From contig MCFG01000317.1 in the NCBI GenBank assembly GCA_002104895.1, positions 19,702-83,701 on the forward strand: DNA of 64,000 nt. Direction: 5' to 3'. The stretch is from Anaeromyces robustus (Eukaryota > Neocallimastigomycota > Neocallimastigomycetes > Neocallimastigales > Neocallimastigaceae). The notes below the pieces were generated by a model that was not told the origin of the DNA, ran no database searches, and worked only from the letters and a program-made list of their open reading frames with translations. This document shows, one piece after another, positions 21,545 through 33,846 of this stretch. A program made the translations under genes and the position numbers. How positions within the stretch are numbered: the first letter of the stretch is position 1; the number at the start of each line of letters is the position of its first letter.

Positions 21545-22827
21545 TTATTAAAGGATTATTAGTTAATAATCTTAACAAAGATTTTTAAGAATCGATTCTA
21601 AGTAAAAGTATTTATACATTTTTATAAAAGTATAATTACATGATTTTTATATTTCAAAACATATGATTTTTAGTTCAAATAATTTTAAATTCATTACTCG
21701 TGACATATGAATAAATTACTATTAAATAAACATGAATAAATGAATGAAATAATGAGATGAGTAATATTTATATTGATAAATAAGTATATTATTTTAATTA
21801 GTATATTAAAATAATTAGTTTTTTTTTATTATTTAATTCAATATTATATAATAAGTCATAATATTTTTTATTACTAAATACTATACTTAGTTATAATACT
21901 TAATAAACAAATCAATAATTTATTATATAAATGATGAAATTTCGCATTTTTATAAATAATTATATAAAAATAATAAACAAAATAATAAATATTAAAATTA
22001 AAAATAAAAAACATTTTATTTATTTTATTATTTATATTTATTATTGAAATATTCAGAAGTAATGTTTTTTAAATAAAATGAAAAAATACTTTAAAAAAAT
22101 TTAAAATAATAATTGTTATTTATAAAGTATAATTATAAATAAATCATGTATTTTACATGATTTTTATATTTCAAAACATATGATTTTTCAAATAATTATT
22201 CTAAACTATTCTAATATTATTCTAACTATTATCTTTAATATTTTAATATTAAAAAATTAAATATTATTCTATAACTAAGTAATGAGTAATGATAAATGAA
22301 TTTTTAAGATTTTCGTATTGTTTATTTTCTAAAATAATTATTTTAAAATATAATAGTAAATAAATATTTTAATAATTATAATTTATATTTTAATTTTAAT
22401 ATTTAATTAAATTTATACGGAAAATTTCTAATTTTATTTTACTGAAAATTTTTTCCAAAATTATTTTATAGTGTACATCTTTAAATGTAAATATCTCCTG
22501 ATCTAGTAGAGATATCGAAATTCTTGCACGACTAAATTTTTCGGAGCGCAACCTTTCGGTTGCACATATTTTCAAGCAATATATTTTAAAGTAAAAATCT
22601 TTAAATTGTCATATCTTTTAACCAATTACGATTTTTGTTTAAGATTTTTGATATGACAATTTAAATTCATAACTCATTTTCAAGATTTTATATTTGATTA
22701 TTAGTTATTTTAATTAATCACACGAAGCGTGAAAATAATAGTATTGTTCTATAAAAAATATTTTTTTAATTATTGTTGAAAAAATATAAAAATTAATTTA
22801 GTAATTAATTTGGAAATTATTTTTACA
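21545..22827 (-). mobile_element. R1 LTR, minus orientation, with an internal insertion
   Basis: Homologous to 54,050-54,896. On the minus strand it starts TGTAAAAATAATTTCC, includes a GCAACC-TTTC-GGTTGC hairpin (22,548-22,563, read on plus), and near 21,545-21,625 has TATAAATA about 40 nt before CTTTGTTAAGATTATTAACT, the start-site motif of the chromovirus LTR. Bases 21,780-22,140 are absent from the 54-kb copy and are bounded by a duplicate of TACATGATTTTTATATTTCA (21,639 and 22,153), so this copy contains a later insertion or rearrangement. Confidence 0.6.
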
Positions 22828-23171
22828 GAATATTTTATATAAAATAAATAATAATAAATTTTATTAAAATTAATAAACAAACTAGCTTATTTATTATTCT
22901 AAATACTTCTTTTATAAATAATTTAATTATTTTCTATATTCTAAATAATTCTTTTATAAATATTTTATATTTATATTATATTATTCTATTTGTTTATTTT
23001 ATTAATTATTTTATTATAAATATTCTTTTATTTCTTTCATTGTAAATAGTTTAATTTTCAAGAAAAATATAAATATCTGTAAATATTTCATGTAATTTAT
23101 TCTTTACTTAATTATAATATAGAATTCTATATTATTATAAGTCATAATAAACAAATAAAATATAGTTTAGT

Positions 23172-23404
23172 TTGAATGTTATTATAATTTTTATTAATTG
23201 AATTACTAAAATAAACCAATTTAATAATTCGACTAATAAAAATTATAATAATATTCAAAGATTGATAATAATAATCATTAGAATAGTTATAATTTTAATT
23301 TTAATCAACTTTACACAAAAATTTGTTTTATTATTAAAATGTTTAATTAATTTTATTTATTTAAAATAAAACATTCTAATAATAAAACAAATTTTTGTGT
23401 AAAG
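23172..23404. repeat. Two long adjacent hairpins
   Basis: 23,172-23,196 pairs with 23,234-23,258 (25 bp, one mismatch). 23,309-23,336 (CTTTACACAAAAATTTGTTT+TATTATTA) pairs perfectly with 23,377-23,404 (28 bp), with further pairing inside. No coding frame around them. Confidence 0.85.
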
Positions 23405-23725
23405 AATAATTTAAACAATTATTCAAATTGGATATAAATATAATTACTTTTCTTAGAAATAAGAAATTATAATATGTTTCCGTTCGTTGATAAAAAATGA
23501 AATTTATAAAAATGTAATTAATATTATATGAATTTTATAAATATTAGTGGATTTAAATTTGAAATTCATTAATAGAAATTAATGAATTTCAATTGCAATT
23601 AAATTTCATTATTGATTATTTAATCAATAAAGAAATTTATTTCGATTTTCAATAAAATAAACAAATATTAAAAAGTATTTAAATTATGAAGGTAAAGGGT
23701 TTAGATAAATTAAATAAATATGAAT

Positions 23726-23942
23726 GTGACCCATTTCGCCAAATTAAAATACAAAAATTTACACTTTTTAAAAAATACGCCATATTAAAAATGTAATTAT
23801 TTTATTTTAATAAATAAATAATAAATAATAAATAATAAATAATAAATAATAAATAAATAATAATAAATAATAAATAAATAATAATAAATAATAATAATAA
23901 TAATAATAATAAATAATAAATAATAAATAAAAAAATAACTAA

Positions 23943-23973
<31 letters not shown>

Positions 23974-24061
23974 TAAATAAATAAAATAAAAAAATAAATA
24001 AAATAATGTATACATAGTTTTATTTAGCCACAAAAAAAAGTGACTTGGCGAAATGGGACAC
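23726..24061. mobile_element. MITE-like element, 336 bp
   Basis: Terminal inverted repeats of 16 bp with one mismatch: GTGACCCATTTCGCCA at the left, TGGCGAAATGGGACAC at the right. The interior is an ATAA/AAT microsatellite and the open frame across it is an artefact. A related end lies at about 5,815. No clear target duplication. Confidence 0.6.
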
Positions 24062-24189
24062 CCCCAATAAATATAATTCAACTTAATTTAACCCTTAATA
24101 AATTAGTAAAAATAATATGAAAAAAATAACGATAACTCGCCAAATATTGAATATTTCCCCTCACTTCTATTTGATTTTATTATCATTAG

Positions 24190-24960
24190 GAAGCTCTGCA
24201 CGAGAGCTATAACATATCTGAATTTCAGCCTATTTGGACCATTAATTGACGAGATATTGGACTTTAAAGAATTTTAAATATAAAAATGCAATTAAAATAT
24301 CTAGAAAGGGTTTTAAATAGAAAATTGTAATTTTATATAGATAAAATCTTTAATCCAATAATTATATTAGAACTCATAATAATTCCGAGTTTACAGAAAA
24401 ACGCCATTTTAATATTTTTAGAATAAATAATTAAAAAGTTAAATAGCTAGAATAGTTAAAATTTAAAATCTTAGATTATAATTCTTATAATTAAATTTAT
24501 TAATAGTTTTATATTAGTTTTATATTATTAGATTTTTATCAATATTAATTTATTTAAAATTATACTATAAATATATTAGAAATAGATTATAATAATTAAA
24601 TGTATTAATAATTAATAGTTTTAGAAAAAGTATAAATAGTAATTGAATTTTCAAAATTCTTATAATCTTTATAAGATTATTAACTAAACTAAAAAATTAA
24701 TGACTTAATAATCTAATTACTTATTTAAATTTTTCTTAATTATATTAATTATTAATAAAAAATATTTAAGTAATATTTATTTAAATTTTTAATTATATTA
24801 ATTATTAATAAAAAATATTTAACTTAATTCTTTTAAAAAGTGTGTTACGTTTATTAAATTCTTGTGTAATAAAAATTTGACTATAAATATATATTTTTTT
24901 TTATTCGTTATTTAGTTATTAATTAAACATCTTGAACCTGACCATTATTAAACCAAAACC
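24190..24960 (+). mobile_element. Degenerate LTR related to the one at 11,240
   Basis: Shares two blocks with 11,240-11,740. TATAAATA at about 24,631 lies about 40 nt before CTTTATAAGATTATTAACTA, the same core-promoter spacing as in the chromovirus LTR. Ends not determined. Confidence 0.5.
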
Positions 24961-24973
24961 GCCCAACTTAACA

Positions 24974-25950
24974 TTTTAAAAATAATATAAAATTGTTTAA
25001 AATAAAATTTATAAAATATTTATTTAAAATAGTATAAAATATTAACAATTAAATTAGAATTAAAAATATATACAAAACTATTTATTTTAACTATTTAATA
25101 AATTAATATTTTATTTATAAACAAAACTTTAAAATAAGAAAATAATATTTTTAAAAACTGTTACTAATTATTAATTATTACTATTATTCTAATTTTTTAT
25201 GGATAATTTTAATTAACTATATAAAATTAGAGATTTTAATGAATAATATAGTAATAAATTTTATGTTTTTAATAACTAGATTTTAATATTTAAAACATAA
25301 ACGAGATGTATTAATTAATTTATAATTTTAATAAAAACAGATTTAAACTCTAAAATATTGAATAAAAATGACTTTATTTTAAATTATATAATTAAATATG
25401 ATTTATACAATCATATCTTTTGAACAATGAAGTTGTCACTTTCTATTTTATAGAATTAGATAATTTCAACATTATTTCAAACGGGCGGATGTGGATTACT
25501 TCCTATGGTTATACAATAAACTACTATTGACATAGACTGTGGATAATCTTCTAGCCTTTTTATATACTATGTTGCTAATCTTTAGGCCTGAGAAACGTAT
25601 AAGGAATCCTTATATAACTCTCTCGTTCCCAAAGGCAAACTCACATATTCTTTTAACAGCATAACAAAATTGCAATGCAATAAAATAACATATAACAAAT
25701 GTTATTATAAAACTATATAATAAAAGTAGATTAAATGTGAAATATACTTAATATTCCCAACTGATTAATCAAATATATAGTTACATTAGATGTGAAGTTA
25801 TATTTACTCCCAACAGCTAGTCAATGACTATATAATTATATAAAATAATAAATATTTAATAATTTAATTATTACAAATTATAAAAAATTGAAAACTAAAT
25901 ATATTACACCATTTATTAAAATATATATTAAAATATATTGTTAAAAGAAT
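24974..25950 (+). mobile_element. LTR and part of the interior of the non-autonomous element seen at 56,734-59,064
   Basis: 24,974-25,479 matches the complement of the LTR at 58,491-59,064, ending GATAATTTCAACATTATTTC+A. 25,480-25,950 matches the complement of its interior (GATGTGGATTACTTCC, GGCTAGAAGATT in complement, GAGTTTGCCTTTGGGAACGA in complement). The 12 bases of the primer site TGGTGGAGAATCC are missing right after the LTR. The copy is cut at 25,950 where the next element begins. Confidence 0.7.
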
Positions 25951-25979
25951 ATTTCTTTCGCTTCCTTTTTTAAATTTCT

Positions 25980-26717
25980 TTCGAGTTTCACATTGGCCCT
26001 CGCTGGTAGGCTCAGACGAAAGTCCTAAATTCAGCTCGAGTAAGTTGCTAAACTGAAAGAACAGTGTGAAATAGAAAGAATTATTAAAAAGGGCAAAATA
26101 ATTTTAAAAGTTTTTCTTTTGTGTAACTAAAACCAAATTTTTAAGGTAATTTTAAAAAATATACTAGGAGCGTTTAGAGCTCATATACAGAGTGGTTGGC
26201 GTAAGTAACTAGTTTCTAGTATGTTAAGAAACTATAGTCAATTAGTTACTTAGGTATTGATAAAAGTGGGTAGTGTGAAAAGTATGCTTTCTTGGGGAAA
26301 GGAATTGTTGTGTGATAAAAAGCACGCAATATCGGACGTTCAAGTTCAATACCTTCATAAGCTCTGGCAAACAAGGAACTTCAGTCACCGAAGGCTGGAG
26401 TTTGGTCGTGAAGATGAAGCGACTTTAATTATATAGTTTTAAATTTTATTTTGAGGTCTAGTATATACCTCTAGTTAGTAGCCTTTGCCGGTTATTTATT
26501 GTTGTAAGGCATAAAAAGCAAAATTCCAAATTACCTTAAATAAATTATCCTAATTAAAACCTCAAAATAATTAAAATTTATTCCGTCTAATGAAATTCAA
26601 TATCCTATTCATAATCATAAGAATAATAAGCTTAGAAATAGAACTAATTATCGTGGCAGTGTCACTCAAAATATTTAGAATAATTAACAATTTTCACTAT
26701 AAGAATAAAAACTAAAA
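25980..26717 (+). mobile_element. 5' leader of the Ty3-like element, copy 2
   Basis: Same leader as 117-1015 but with one instead of two 133-bp units. Conserved stretches include GGCGTAAGTAACTAGTTTCT and GCACGCAATATCGGACGTTC, which suggests constraint on RNA sequence or structure or recent common origin. Confidence 0.65.
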
Positions 26718-27040
26718 ATGGAAGAAGATTTATTCTTTAATGCAAGTGTTAATAATAAGGATGGTTTTACTGGAGACCGCAGCTACTTTAAGGGATTCCT
26801 TGCCAAAATGAATCTCATTTTTATGTTGCAACCTGAAAGATTCGCCGAAGAACCTATAAAAGTTGCATACATTATCTCCAGACTATATGGTTCTGCTATG
26901 AATTGGGCCGCAACCTTAATCGAAAATGTGGACCCATGCCTAAGCGATTATGAAGCCTTTATTTCAAGATTCAAGGCTACTTTTGGTGATTATGATTCAA
27001 CATTTATCGCCAACCAAAAATTGAGAACGATAAAATTATT
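26718..27040 (+). pseudogene. Gag start of copy 2, truncated
   Basis: MEEDLFFNASVNNKDGFTGD parallels copy 1 and continues YIISRLYGSAMNWAATLIEN and on to ANQKLRTIK, reading correctly through the site where copy 1 is frameshifted. Homology ends at about 27,035, after which the frame runs into T-rich DNA belonging to a minus-strand element. The remaining Gag, zinc knuckle and pol are gone. Confidence 0.8.
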
Positions 27041-27182
27041 TTGTAAAATTTTTTGTTAAATTTTTTTTAATAATTTTTTTTTCATTTTTTTATTATAAAT
27101 ATAATTTTTTGTAAAATTTTTTGTTAAATTTTTTTTTAATAAATTTTTTTTTCATTTTTTTATTATAAATATAATTTTTTGA
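27041..27182. repeat. 71-bp tandem duplication
   Basis: TTTTGTAAAATTTTTTGTTA and what follows, up to ATTATAAATATAA, occurs twice in a row at the junction of two degenerate elements. Confidence 0.75.
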
Positions 27183-28495
27183 AATTTTTTGATTCAATAT
27201 AGCTTTTGAAAAACTTTTGTTTTTATTTAAAAAATATAAATAATTTAGATTAGAATATAAATAATTATTATTGTAATTATAATGAATTTTATATTTTTGC
27301 ATAAATTTGTTCCCTATTAATAATTCAATAGGAATATTATCTGTAATTAAAACTTTTCTTCGAAGTAAATAAAATGAAAATTATTATTTAATTTTAATTT
27401 TAATTGAAATTTTAAATTTATATATTGATTTATTGTTGTAGTAGCTCCAGAAATACTTTATTTGATAAAGGTTTTGGAGTTAGGTTTAATTTTTTGATAA
27501 GGTTATTGTTTATAAAATTACGTAATGAACCACAGTCTAACATAGATTCACATTTAATTTTATTATTATTGTTTTTGTTTACATCATTTTGATTTTTACT
27601 TTCTATGGGAAAATATGTGGGTAATTTCCCGCTTGATATTACATCAAAATTTGGGAAATTATAATTTATTATTTTAGAATTTTGGGACTCCATAGGAAGT
27701 CCATTATTTAGTTTTTTGTTTTATTTTGATTTTTATTATTGTTATTATAATTATTTTAATTATAATTATTAATATTATTATAATAATTATTATTATTATT
27801 TCTACTAATAAAATTATAATTAGAATTCTTTTTCATATTCTTGCTACCATTATTATTATTTAATTTAATTCTTCTTTTAATAGTGAGAGTGTTTTCAAAT
27901 AAAATACATTTAGTGATATTGATTCCAAGTTAGAAGGAAATTCTTCCATTTGTTCTATTACCTCTTGATATCTAGGACGAAGACCATTATAAAAGAACAT
28001 AGCAAGAGCTTCTTTACTTAAAGAAAGTCCACGAGAATGCGACCTAAACTCTTCTATATAGTTATTTATTTTTCTATAGCTATGTTTAATTTTTATCAAC
28101 AGAATCTTTGCTAATTTTTTATTTGCAATATCGGAGAAACTTTTTCTAATTTCTTTAATCAATTCTCTCATAAAAGAAGGATCATTGGTATTATATTTAG
28201 CTAAGTACCAGTTTCTAGTCCTATCTCTTAAACGAGATTTTTCAAAGTTTATCTTTACTTCTTCATCAACCGTGTTATTTGGATAAGTTTTGAAAGTATC
28301 TTCACACAACTGACAAAAGAGGTCAGTGTCAGTTGATTTCCCAGTAAAGAATCCAGGTTCTGGTACTTGGTTCAAATACGTGGTCATAGAGTTTTTTATA
28401 ATAACATCACTATTAACATCACGTTGAGTAATGTTGGATCTTGTTTTGATGTTATTAGGTTTCGGAGTTTCAGCACGTTCTGAAGGAATATCCAC
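27093..28495 (-). pseudogene. Ty3 chromovirus Gag-protease remnant
   Basis: Three minus-strand frames are homologous to the intact element at 39,601-44,363. 28,495-27,860 is Gag: VPEPGFFTGKSTDTDLFCQL then CEDTFKTYP, against VPEPGLFYGDISEIELFCQL in the intact element, and FFYNGLRPRYQEVIEQMEEF matches FFYKGLHPKYKDEINKMEKF. 27,693-27,430 includes the protease site as LDCGSLRNFINNNLIKKLNL (DTGS changed to DCGS). 27,302-27,093 begins MQKYKIHYNYNNNYLYSNLN, matching FMEKYKIHYNYRNKYVYSIL. The order and spacing follow the intact element, with short deletions. RT, RNase H and integrase are missing. Confidence 0.85.
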
Positions 28496-28607
28496 AAATA
28501 ATTCAGATTCTTATAGAAGAGATTGATTATTAATAAAGACACTAATTTTATCAATTTCCTGTAAGATGCATCATTATTATTTTGAAGAGTAGTAATATGA
28601 CTTTCTA

Positions 28608-29290
28608 CGAGAAAGCAATCTTTTCTGTAAAATCACAAAATGTGAGTTCTTTCCTACGGTTGCTGAGTATTTGGGATACGCTATACAAAATGGATCTTAC
28701 ATTCCCCTTAACAAGAATTGTTTGAGTTCCCTTTCTATTCCCTCTAACACTAAACAACAACAATTCTTAGGAATCTGTAATTGGTTCTCTCCATTTATTA
28801 AAGACTTAGCCAAATATTCAAGTCCTCTATATGATTTTATTAATCAAGAATGGGATCAATCAAAAGTTTCTCATCTCGCCAAATCTCTCATTGATCATAT
28901 CGAAGTAACTCCTCTTTACGCTCATTTTCCCTATGAACAATTCTTCTTAGTTTCTGATGCTTCAGACTATTGGGCCTCCGGCCTCTTGTACCAACGTTTT
29001 TGGGGGATAAACTGGACATTAATACATTAAAAAACTATAATGACACGGTTTAACAATGATATTAAAAATGGAAAAATTAAATTGATTCACTGTTATTTTT
29101 ATACATTTAAGTTCATTAAAACGGAACAGAACTATGGCATCTTTGACAAAGAAATGTTAGCGGTGATTAAAACGATGGAACATAGCAAATACTTCTTAAG
29201 TAATACAGAATATCTCATTTGTATCCTAACAGACAATAAAGCACTAAGTCAGAATATTAATGGATCTAGAATTAAGAGCGTATATTGAAC
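28608..29290 (+). pseudogene. Ty3-type RT thumb, connection and RNase H fragment
   Basis: ESNLFCKITKCEFFPTVAEY then LGYAIQNGSYIP is the end of the RT palm/thumb (normally KCEF...YLGH). IPSNTKQQQFLGICNWFSPF is the typical connection. FFLVSDASDYWASGLLYQRF carries the first RNase H Asp; after a frame change FDKEMLAVIKTMEHSKYFLS gives the Glu and CILTDNKALSQN the second Asp. A stop and frameshift near 29,030 inactivate it. It starts and ends abruptly, so it is an internal fragment. Confidence 0.85.
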
Positions 29291-29700
29291 AGCAAAACCT
29301 TAAAATACAACAATATGAAGAACAACAAATTAAAGAACAGTTAATGTATTGTTGCGAACTGTTTAGGACATTTTACCCGGAAGAGATACGTTTAAAACGT
29401 GGAGAATATCAAACTGCACACGAGGCCCAAGAATTAGAAGAATGGGCATTACGAGGAGAAGGTTATTTGCTAAAATTAGGAAATCAATAAGCTATTGACA
29501 AATATTTAAAAAATAGAATTAAGAATTATCAAAGTGTCCCACTAAACGTTAAAGAATGAGATAGCGAAATTTAGGATAGAGGAAAGCAGTTATTGATTAT
29601 ATAACCGAATTGATACAGCAGTTTCAGATGACCTTCTCGGAGCCTTACAAACAAACCCGGTTCAACCACACCAGGTCAATCAAAACATTCAAACGAAACG
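29260..29700 (+). pseudogene. Unclassified coiled-coil frame
   Basis: MDLELRAYIEQQNLKIQQYE then EQQIKEQLMYCCELFRTFYP opens a 76-codon frame ending at 29,490; the frame goes on past stops with AIDKYLKNRIKNYQSVPLNV and TFSEPYKQTRFNHTRSI. The N-terminus is a Gln/Glu-rich helix. It could be the Gag of yet another retroelement. Family not recognised. It is cut at 29,703 by the MULE fragment. Confidence 0.3.
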
Positions 29701-29709
29701 ACCCCCCGG

Positions 29710-30920
29710 TCTTAGTGAACCAATTACATCATTAGTAAAACATAAAATTAAACATGAAATTAGAAGAAGTTCAGTTCCATTTGATTTAAAACCAAAACGT
29801 TTATATGATGAAATTTCTCCTGAAATGGGATTTCAATGTTGTCAATATAAAACAATTAAATCTTCAATAGCAAGAAATATAAGTAAACAATTTCCTCCTG
29901 ATTTAAAATTATTTGATGAAATTCTTGATGTATCAGAATATTACAAAACAATAGAGGGTAAAGAATTTAAAATATTCAAAAATGATAATCTTATAATTTT
30001 TCAATCTCCATTCCAAGCAGAATTTTTTTCAAAATATGAAGACATATTTGCAGATGGGACTTGGGACTTTTTATACTGCACCTGCAATAGCTCATCAAGT
30101 ATTCATAACAAGAACGTATATTGAAAAATTAAATTGTTTTATACCACTTCTTATTCTATCATTAAAAATAAAGAACAAATAAATTATGAAAAATTATTAG
30201 AGGAACTAAAAAAAATGTTATTAAATATAACAATAATAATGAAATTACTCCAAAGTATTTTCATTGTGATTTTGAGAAAGCGATATATTAAATGCGGCCG
30301 AAATAGTGTTTCCAAATATAAATATCAAATACCGTATTTGGCACCACAAAAGAGCATTAGATAATAAATTTAATAAATTATGCTCTAAAAAAGTAATAAA
30401 TAACAATGATTTAAATAATAATAATAAACACATTTTAAATTTTCCTTTCATAAATCCTGATTATATATATTTATAATAAAATTAAAAGCAAGTGTAATGA
30501 ACATAATTATGTTCAATTTTTAGAATTTTTAGAATATTTTAAATATACATATTTAATTGATTATAATATTAAGTATTGGAATTACTATAATAATATAAAA
30601 CATATTACGAACAATGCTTCAGAATCTTATAATAATCAATTAAAAAATTTTTTTTCAAAAAAACCTACTTTTTTTAAATTAATATATGTATTACAAAAAC
30701 AACAGTTCTTATCTAATGTTGACTACAAAAGGAGAATTACAGGATTTTGGGGAAAAAGGACAAAGAAACTAATAAGAACCGATGAAATTAATACTATAGT
30801 TAAATATTACAAAATTATGGAAATCCTGGAAAAAAGAAAAAATGAAATTGATAGAAATAAAATAACTGATTTATGGTTAAATTGTTTAGATGATTTAAAT
30901 ATTAAAATTATTAATTAATA
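29710..30920 (+). pseudogene. Second MULE transposase fragment
   Basis: Homologous to the catalytic part of the transposase at 6106. It starts within the linker (TSLVKHKIKHEIRRSSVPFD) and continues SPFQAEFFSKYEDIFADGT with the first catalytic Asp, then YTTSYSIIKNKEQINYEKLL, then a C-terminal part WNYYNNIKHITNNASESYNN near 30,580. The FLYWCH finger is absent and no terminal inverted repeats were found. At least four frame breaks. The region from 30,930 to 31,850 is AT-rich with A-runs and a 28-bp tandem duplication at 31,580-31,635. Confidence 0.8.
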
Positions 30921-31852
30921 ATTAAAAAATAACAGAGAAATGATCAAATAAATATGATCAATAGAGTTTTATTTTAAAATATATGATTTAATAATATTAA
31001 AAATATCTATAGAGAAAAAATTCAAATAAATAATGATTAAATCATTTAAATAATCATTGATTAAATTTTTTAAAATATTAAAATATATTTTTAAAAAAAA
31101 TAATTTTTATAAAAAAAATCTTCAAAATTAAAAAATACAAAGTAATTAAAATATTATTTTTACAAAAAAAATATTAAACTATATCTATAAAATAAAATAT
31201 TATTAAATAAATAAAACATTTTTATGAAAAAAATATTTTATAAAAATAAAAAAGATAAATTTTTAGGGAGTAGAATAAAATAAATAAAATAAAATAAAAT
31301 AAATAAAATAAAATTTTACTTTGATTTTTTTTATCTTCTTTTTTTAAATTATTAAAAATTCTACATATTTATATATATTTAAAATAAAATTATTAAGAAA
31401 AATAAAATAAAAAAATTCATATGCATATAATATAGAATAAAAATAAATAAATAAAAAAAATAAAAATGAAAAAGAAAATAATTAAAAAAATAAAAAAAAA
31501 TAAAAAAAAACAAAATAACATATAGAAAAATGTCGAAAATTCCTTATAAAAGGTTTAACTTCATTTGTTAGTTGTAAAAAAATATTTGATGAATTAATAA
31601 ATTTAATGAATATTTGATGAATTAATAAATTTAATGAATTATTTTGGCCATTAAAAAATATTTGCTATTTAAATAATTTATGATAATTATTTAAACCATA
31701 TTTTTTATGAAAATTAAAATAAATATATGCGATAAAATTAAACTTTGTTTTTTCAACAAAAATTAATTATAAACATTATTAAATATAATAATATATTATT
31801 AAAAGAAAAATATATCTTCCAAAATTAAAAATAAAAAACGAAATATTAAATT

Positions 31853-31854
31853 AA

Positions 31855-31909
<55 letters not shown>

Positions 31910-31912
31910 AAA
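31853..31912. repeat. (AAAT)n microsatellite
   Basis: About 15 copies of AAAT. Confidence 0.9.
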
Positions 31913-32373
31913 GATATAAAATATAAAAAAAGACAAATTTAGACAATTACGGTAAACAGAAAATGAAGCCACTTTTTTTTCTTTTTAGTTAATTTTTTTT
32001 CTATTTTGAATTTAATATTAATGATATAAAACTAATATGTGTAGTAACATATTAGTATATTTAATAATAATTATATAATATTAAATTTATATCTTTTCTT
32101 AATAATAATTATTAAAATAATTTATTATTTATATTTTTATTATATATTAAATATTTATTCTTTATTATATTAAATTAAATAGTTCTTTTATTTTTATATA
32201 TTATATAATATATTTTATTATATGTATTTTTAATATTCTCATGTATTATTAATATTATAGTATATTAAAGTATAATCAAAATATAGTAATAATTTATTAT
32301 TATTATATAGCTAAATATATTACTATACATAATAATTCATATATTATTATATAGTTAAATATATTATTATTTT

Positions 32374-32974
32374 TGTAATGTTGGAGTGGAGTTTATTAGC
32401 AACAGGCCCGCAAGCTTGAGTAACTCGAAATAATGGACAACACGAAAGATCTAAGAAAGATAAAAGACACAGTTAATTAAAAATATGTTTTATAATAAAA
32501 TGTTTTATTAATTTTTATTAAATTTAAAATATAATAATTTATTAATTAGTTAGTGTAATATTTCGAATTACTTATTTAACTAGTTAATAAAAACGCGAAG
32601 AAAAAATATTTCTTTTGTCGAAATTTTACACGTATTTATACTTTTTACGGAAAAATAGTTTTCGTTTGTAAAAAGTATTAAAAGTTCTAGAAACTTAGAT
32701 TTTTTGATTTAAAATGAATCTCGGATAAATAAAATTTAAAATAAAAAGAAAAACTAGAATCTTTTAGAATTTAATCGATAAGATTTTATCGATTAAATTC
32801 GAGTAATTTCTACAACAAGGAAAAGTGTAGAAAATTTTGATAATAAATTTTTAAAATAAAATTTTTTCAAAATTGGAGAGAGTGAGAGTCGAACCCGAGA
32901 GGTTCGGCCTGATGGTTCTAGTGTCTGACCACTAGACCATGGTTACTATTTTACTAATTCTGAGTTTCGTTACA
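32374..32974 (-). mobile_element. Solo LTR, family with tRNA-like module (601 bp)
   Basis: TGTAATG...CGTTACA, flanked by the 5-bp duplication ATTTT on both sides. The uninterrupted sequence at 55,445 (ATTATTATTTTAAATAA) shows the empty site. TATAAATA on the minus strand (32,640-32,633) suggests minus orientation. Contains the tRNA-like module at 32,881-32,946. Confidence 0.9.
32881..32946 (-). promoter_or_regulatory. tRNA-like Pol III A-box/B-box module
   Basis: On the minus strand: A box TGGTCTAGTGG (32,939-32,929), 32 nt, then B box GGTTCGACTCT (32,895-32,885). The acceptor and T stems do not pair well, so this is not a functional tRNA gene. It lies about 247 bp upstream of the TATA box on the same strand. 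Confidence 0.75.
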
Positions 32975-33252
32975 ATTTTAAATAATTCTTATATTATTAC
33001 TATATTCTTAATATATATTCTATAATATATTAGTTTATATTCTTATATATTAGATATTAAATAACTATTTAAAATTATTAATTTTTATATTATTTTTTAT
33101 ATTTTTTCAATTTAATAATCCTTCGTCTTGGAATTATTAGATCGGAGGTATTTTTCTGGTAATAAAATTAAATAATTAATAAAATAAATAATAAAATATA
33201 ATTATACTATTAAAAGCGACCAGCGCACATAAAAGTCTTGCATATCATAAAT

Positions 33253-33269
33253 TGGTGGAGATATCGGGG
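33253..33269 (+). promoter_or_regulatory. tRNA-type primer binding site of the outer element
   Basis: TGGTGGAGATATCGGGG, five bases after the LTR end ATATCA. Identical to the site at 10,620. Complementary to a tRNA 3' end with CCA. Confidence 0.8.
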
Positions 33270-33846
33270 ATGTACAAAAGTATAGTTATATTAATTGGAA
33301 TTGGTTTAAATTGGTTTTTGTCTTATAATTACTAAAAACATATATATAAATTTGGAAAAAAATATTATATAAATATTAAATAAAAATTAATAAAATTTAA
33401 GATATAATAACAGTGTTTAATAATAAATTTTATAAGCGTGTTATTTTTATATTTAGTGTTAAAAATTATTAAAGACAACTGGGAATTCGGACCAGAATAA
33501 AAATGAATAAGTCTTTAATTAAATTTCTATTGAAAAATAAGTTAGTTTAGAGAGAAATATATATATATTTGAATATATATATATTCGAATTTCATTATAA
33601 ATTAGTAATAAATTAGTTTAGAGATAAATATATATATATGTATATATATTTGAATTTAAGTATAGATTAGTAATAAGATAGTTATAGTCTAGGAATTAAG
33701 TAATTTTATAGCCTTATAGGTTACAAATTACTATTTTATATATAAGTAATAATAATAATAATAATAATAGCTTTATTATTTGTTATACATTAATAAAAGT
33801 AATAGTGATAAATTTAATATTATATATATAATAATTTTATATATAT

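Larger units (their letters stand above)
32022..33247 (+). repeat. LTR A (620 bp plus a nested solo LTR)
   Basis: Starts TGATATAAAACTAATATGTG and ends GCATATCA, so the ends are TGATAT/ATATCA. Removing the nested 601-bp LTR and one 5-bp duplication leaves exactly 620 bp, the length of the uninterrupted LTR at 55,108-55,727. Related copies: 50,455 (truncated), 55,754 (inverted, partial), 53,537 (minus, diverged). Confidence 0.9.

Noticed and set aside
23797-24081. 94-codon minus-strand frame
   Set aside because: Microsatellite inside the MITE; translation is Leu/Ile/Tyr repeats.
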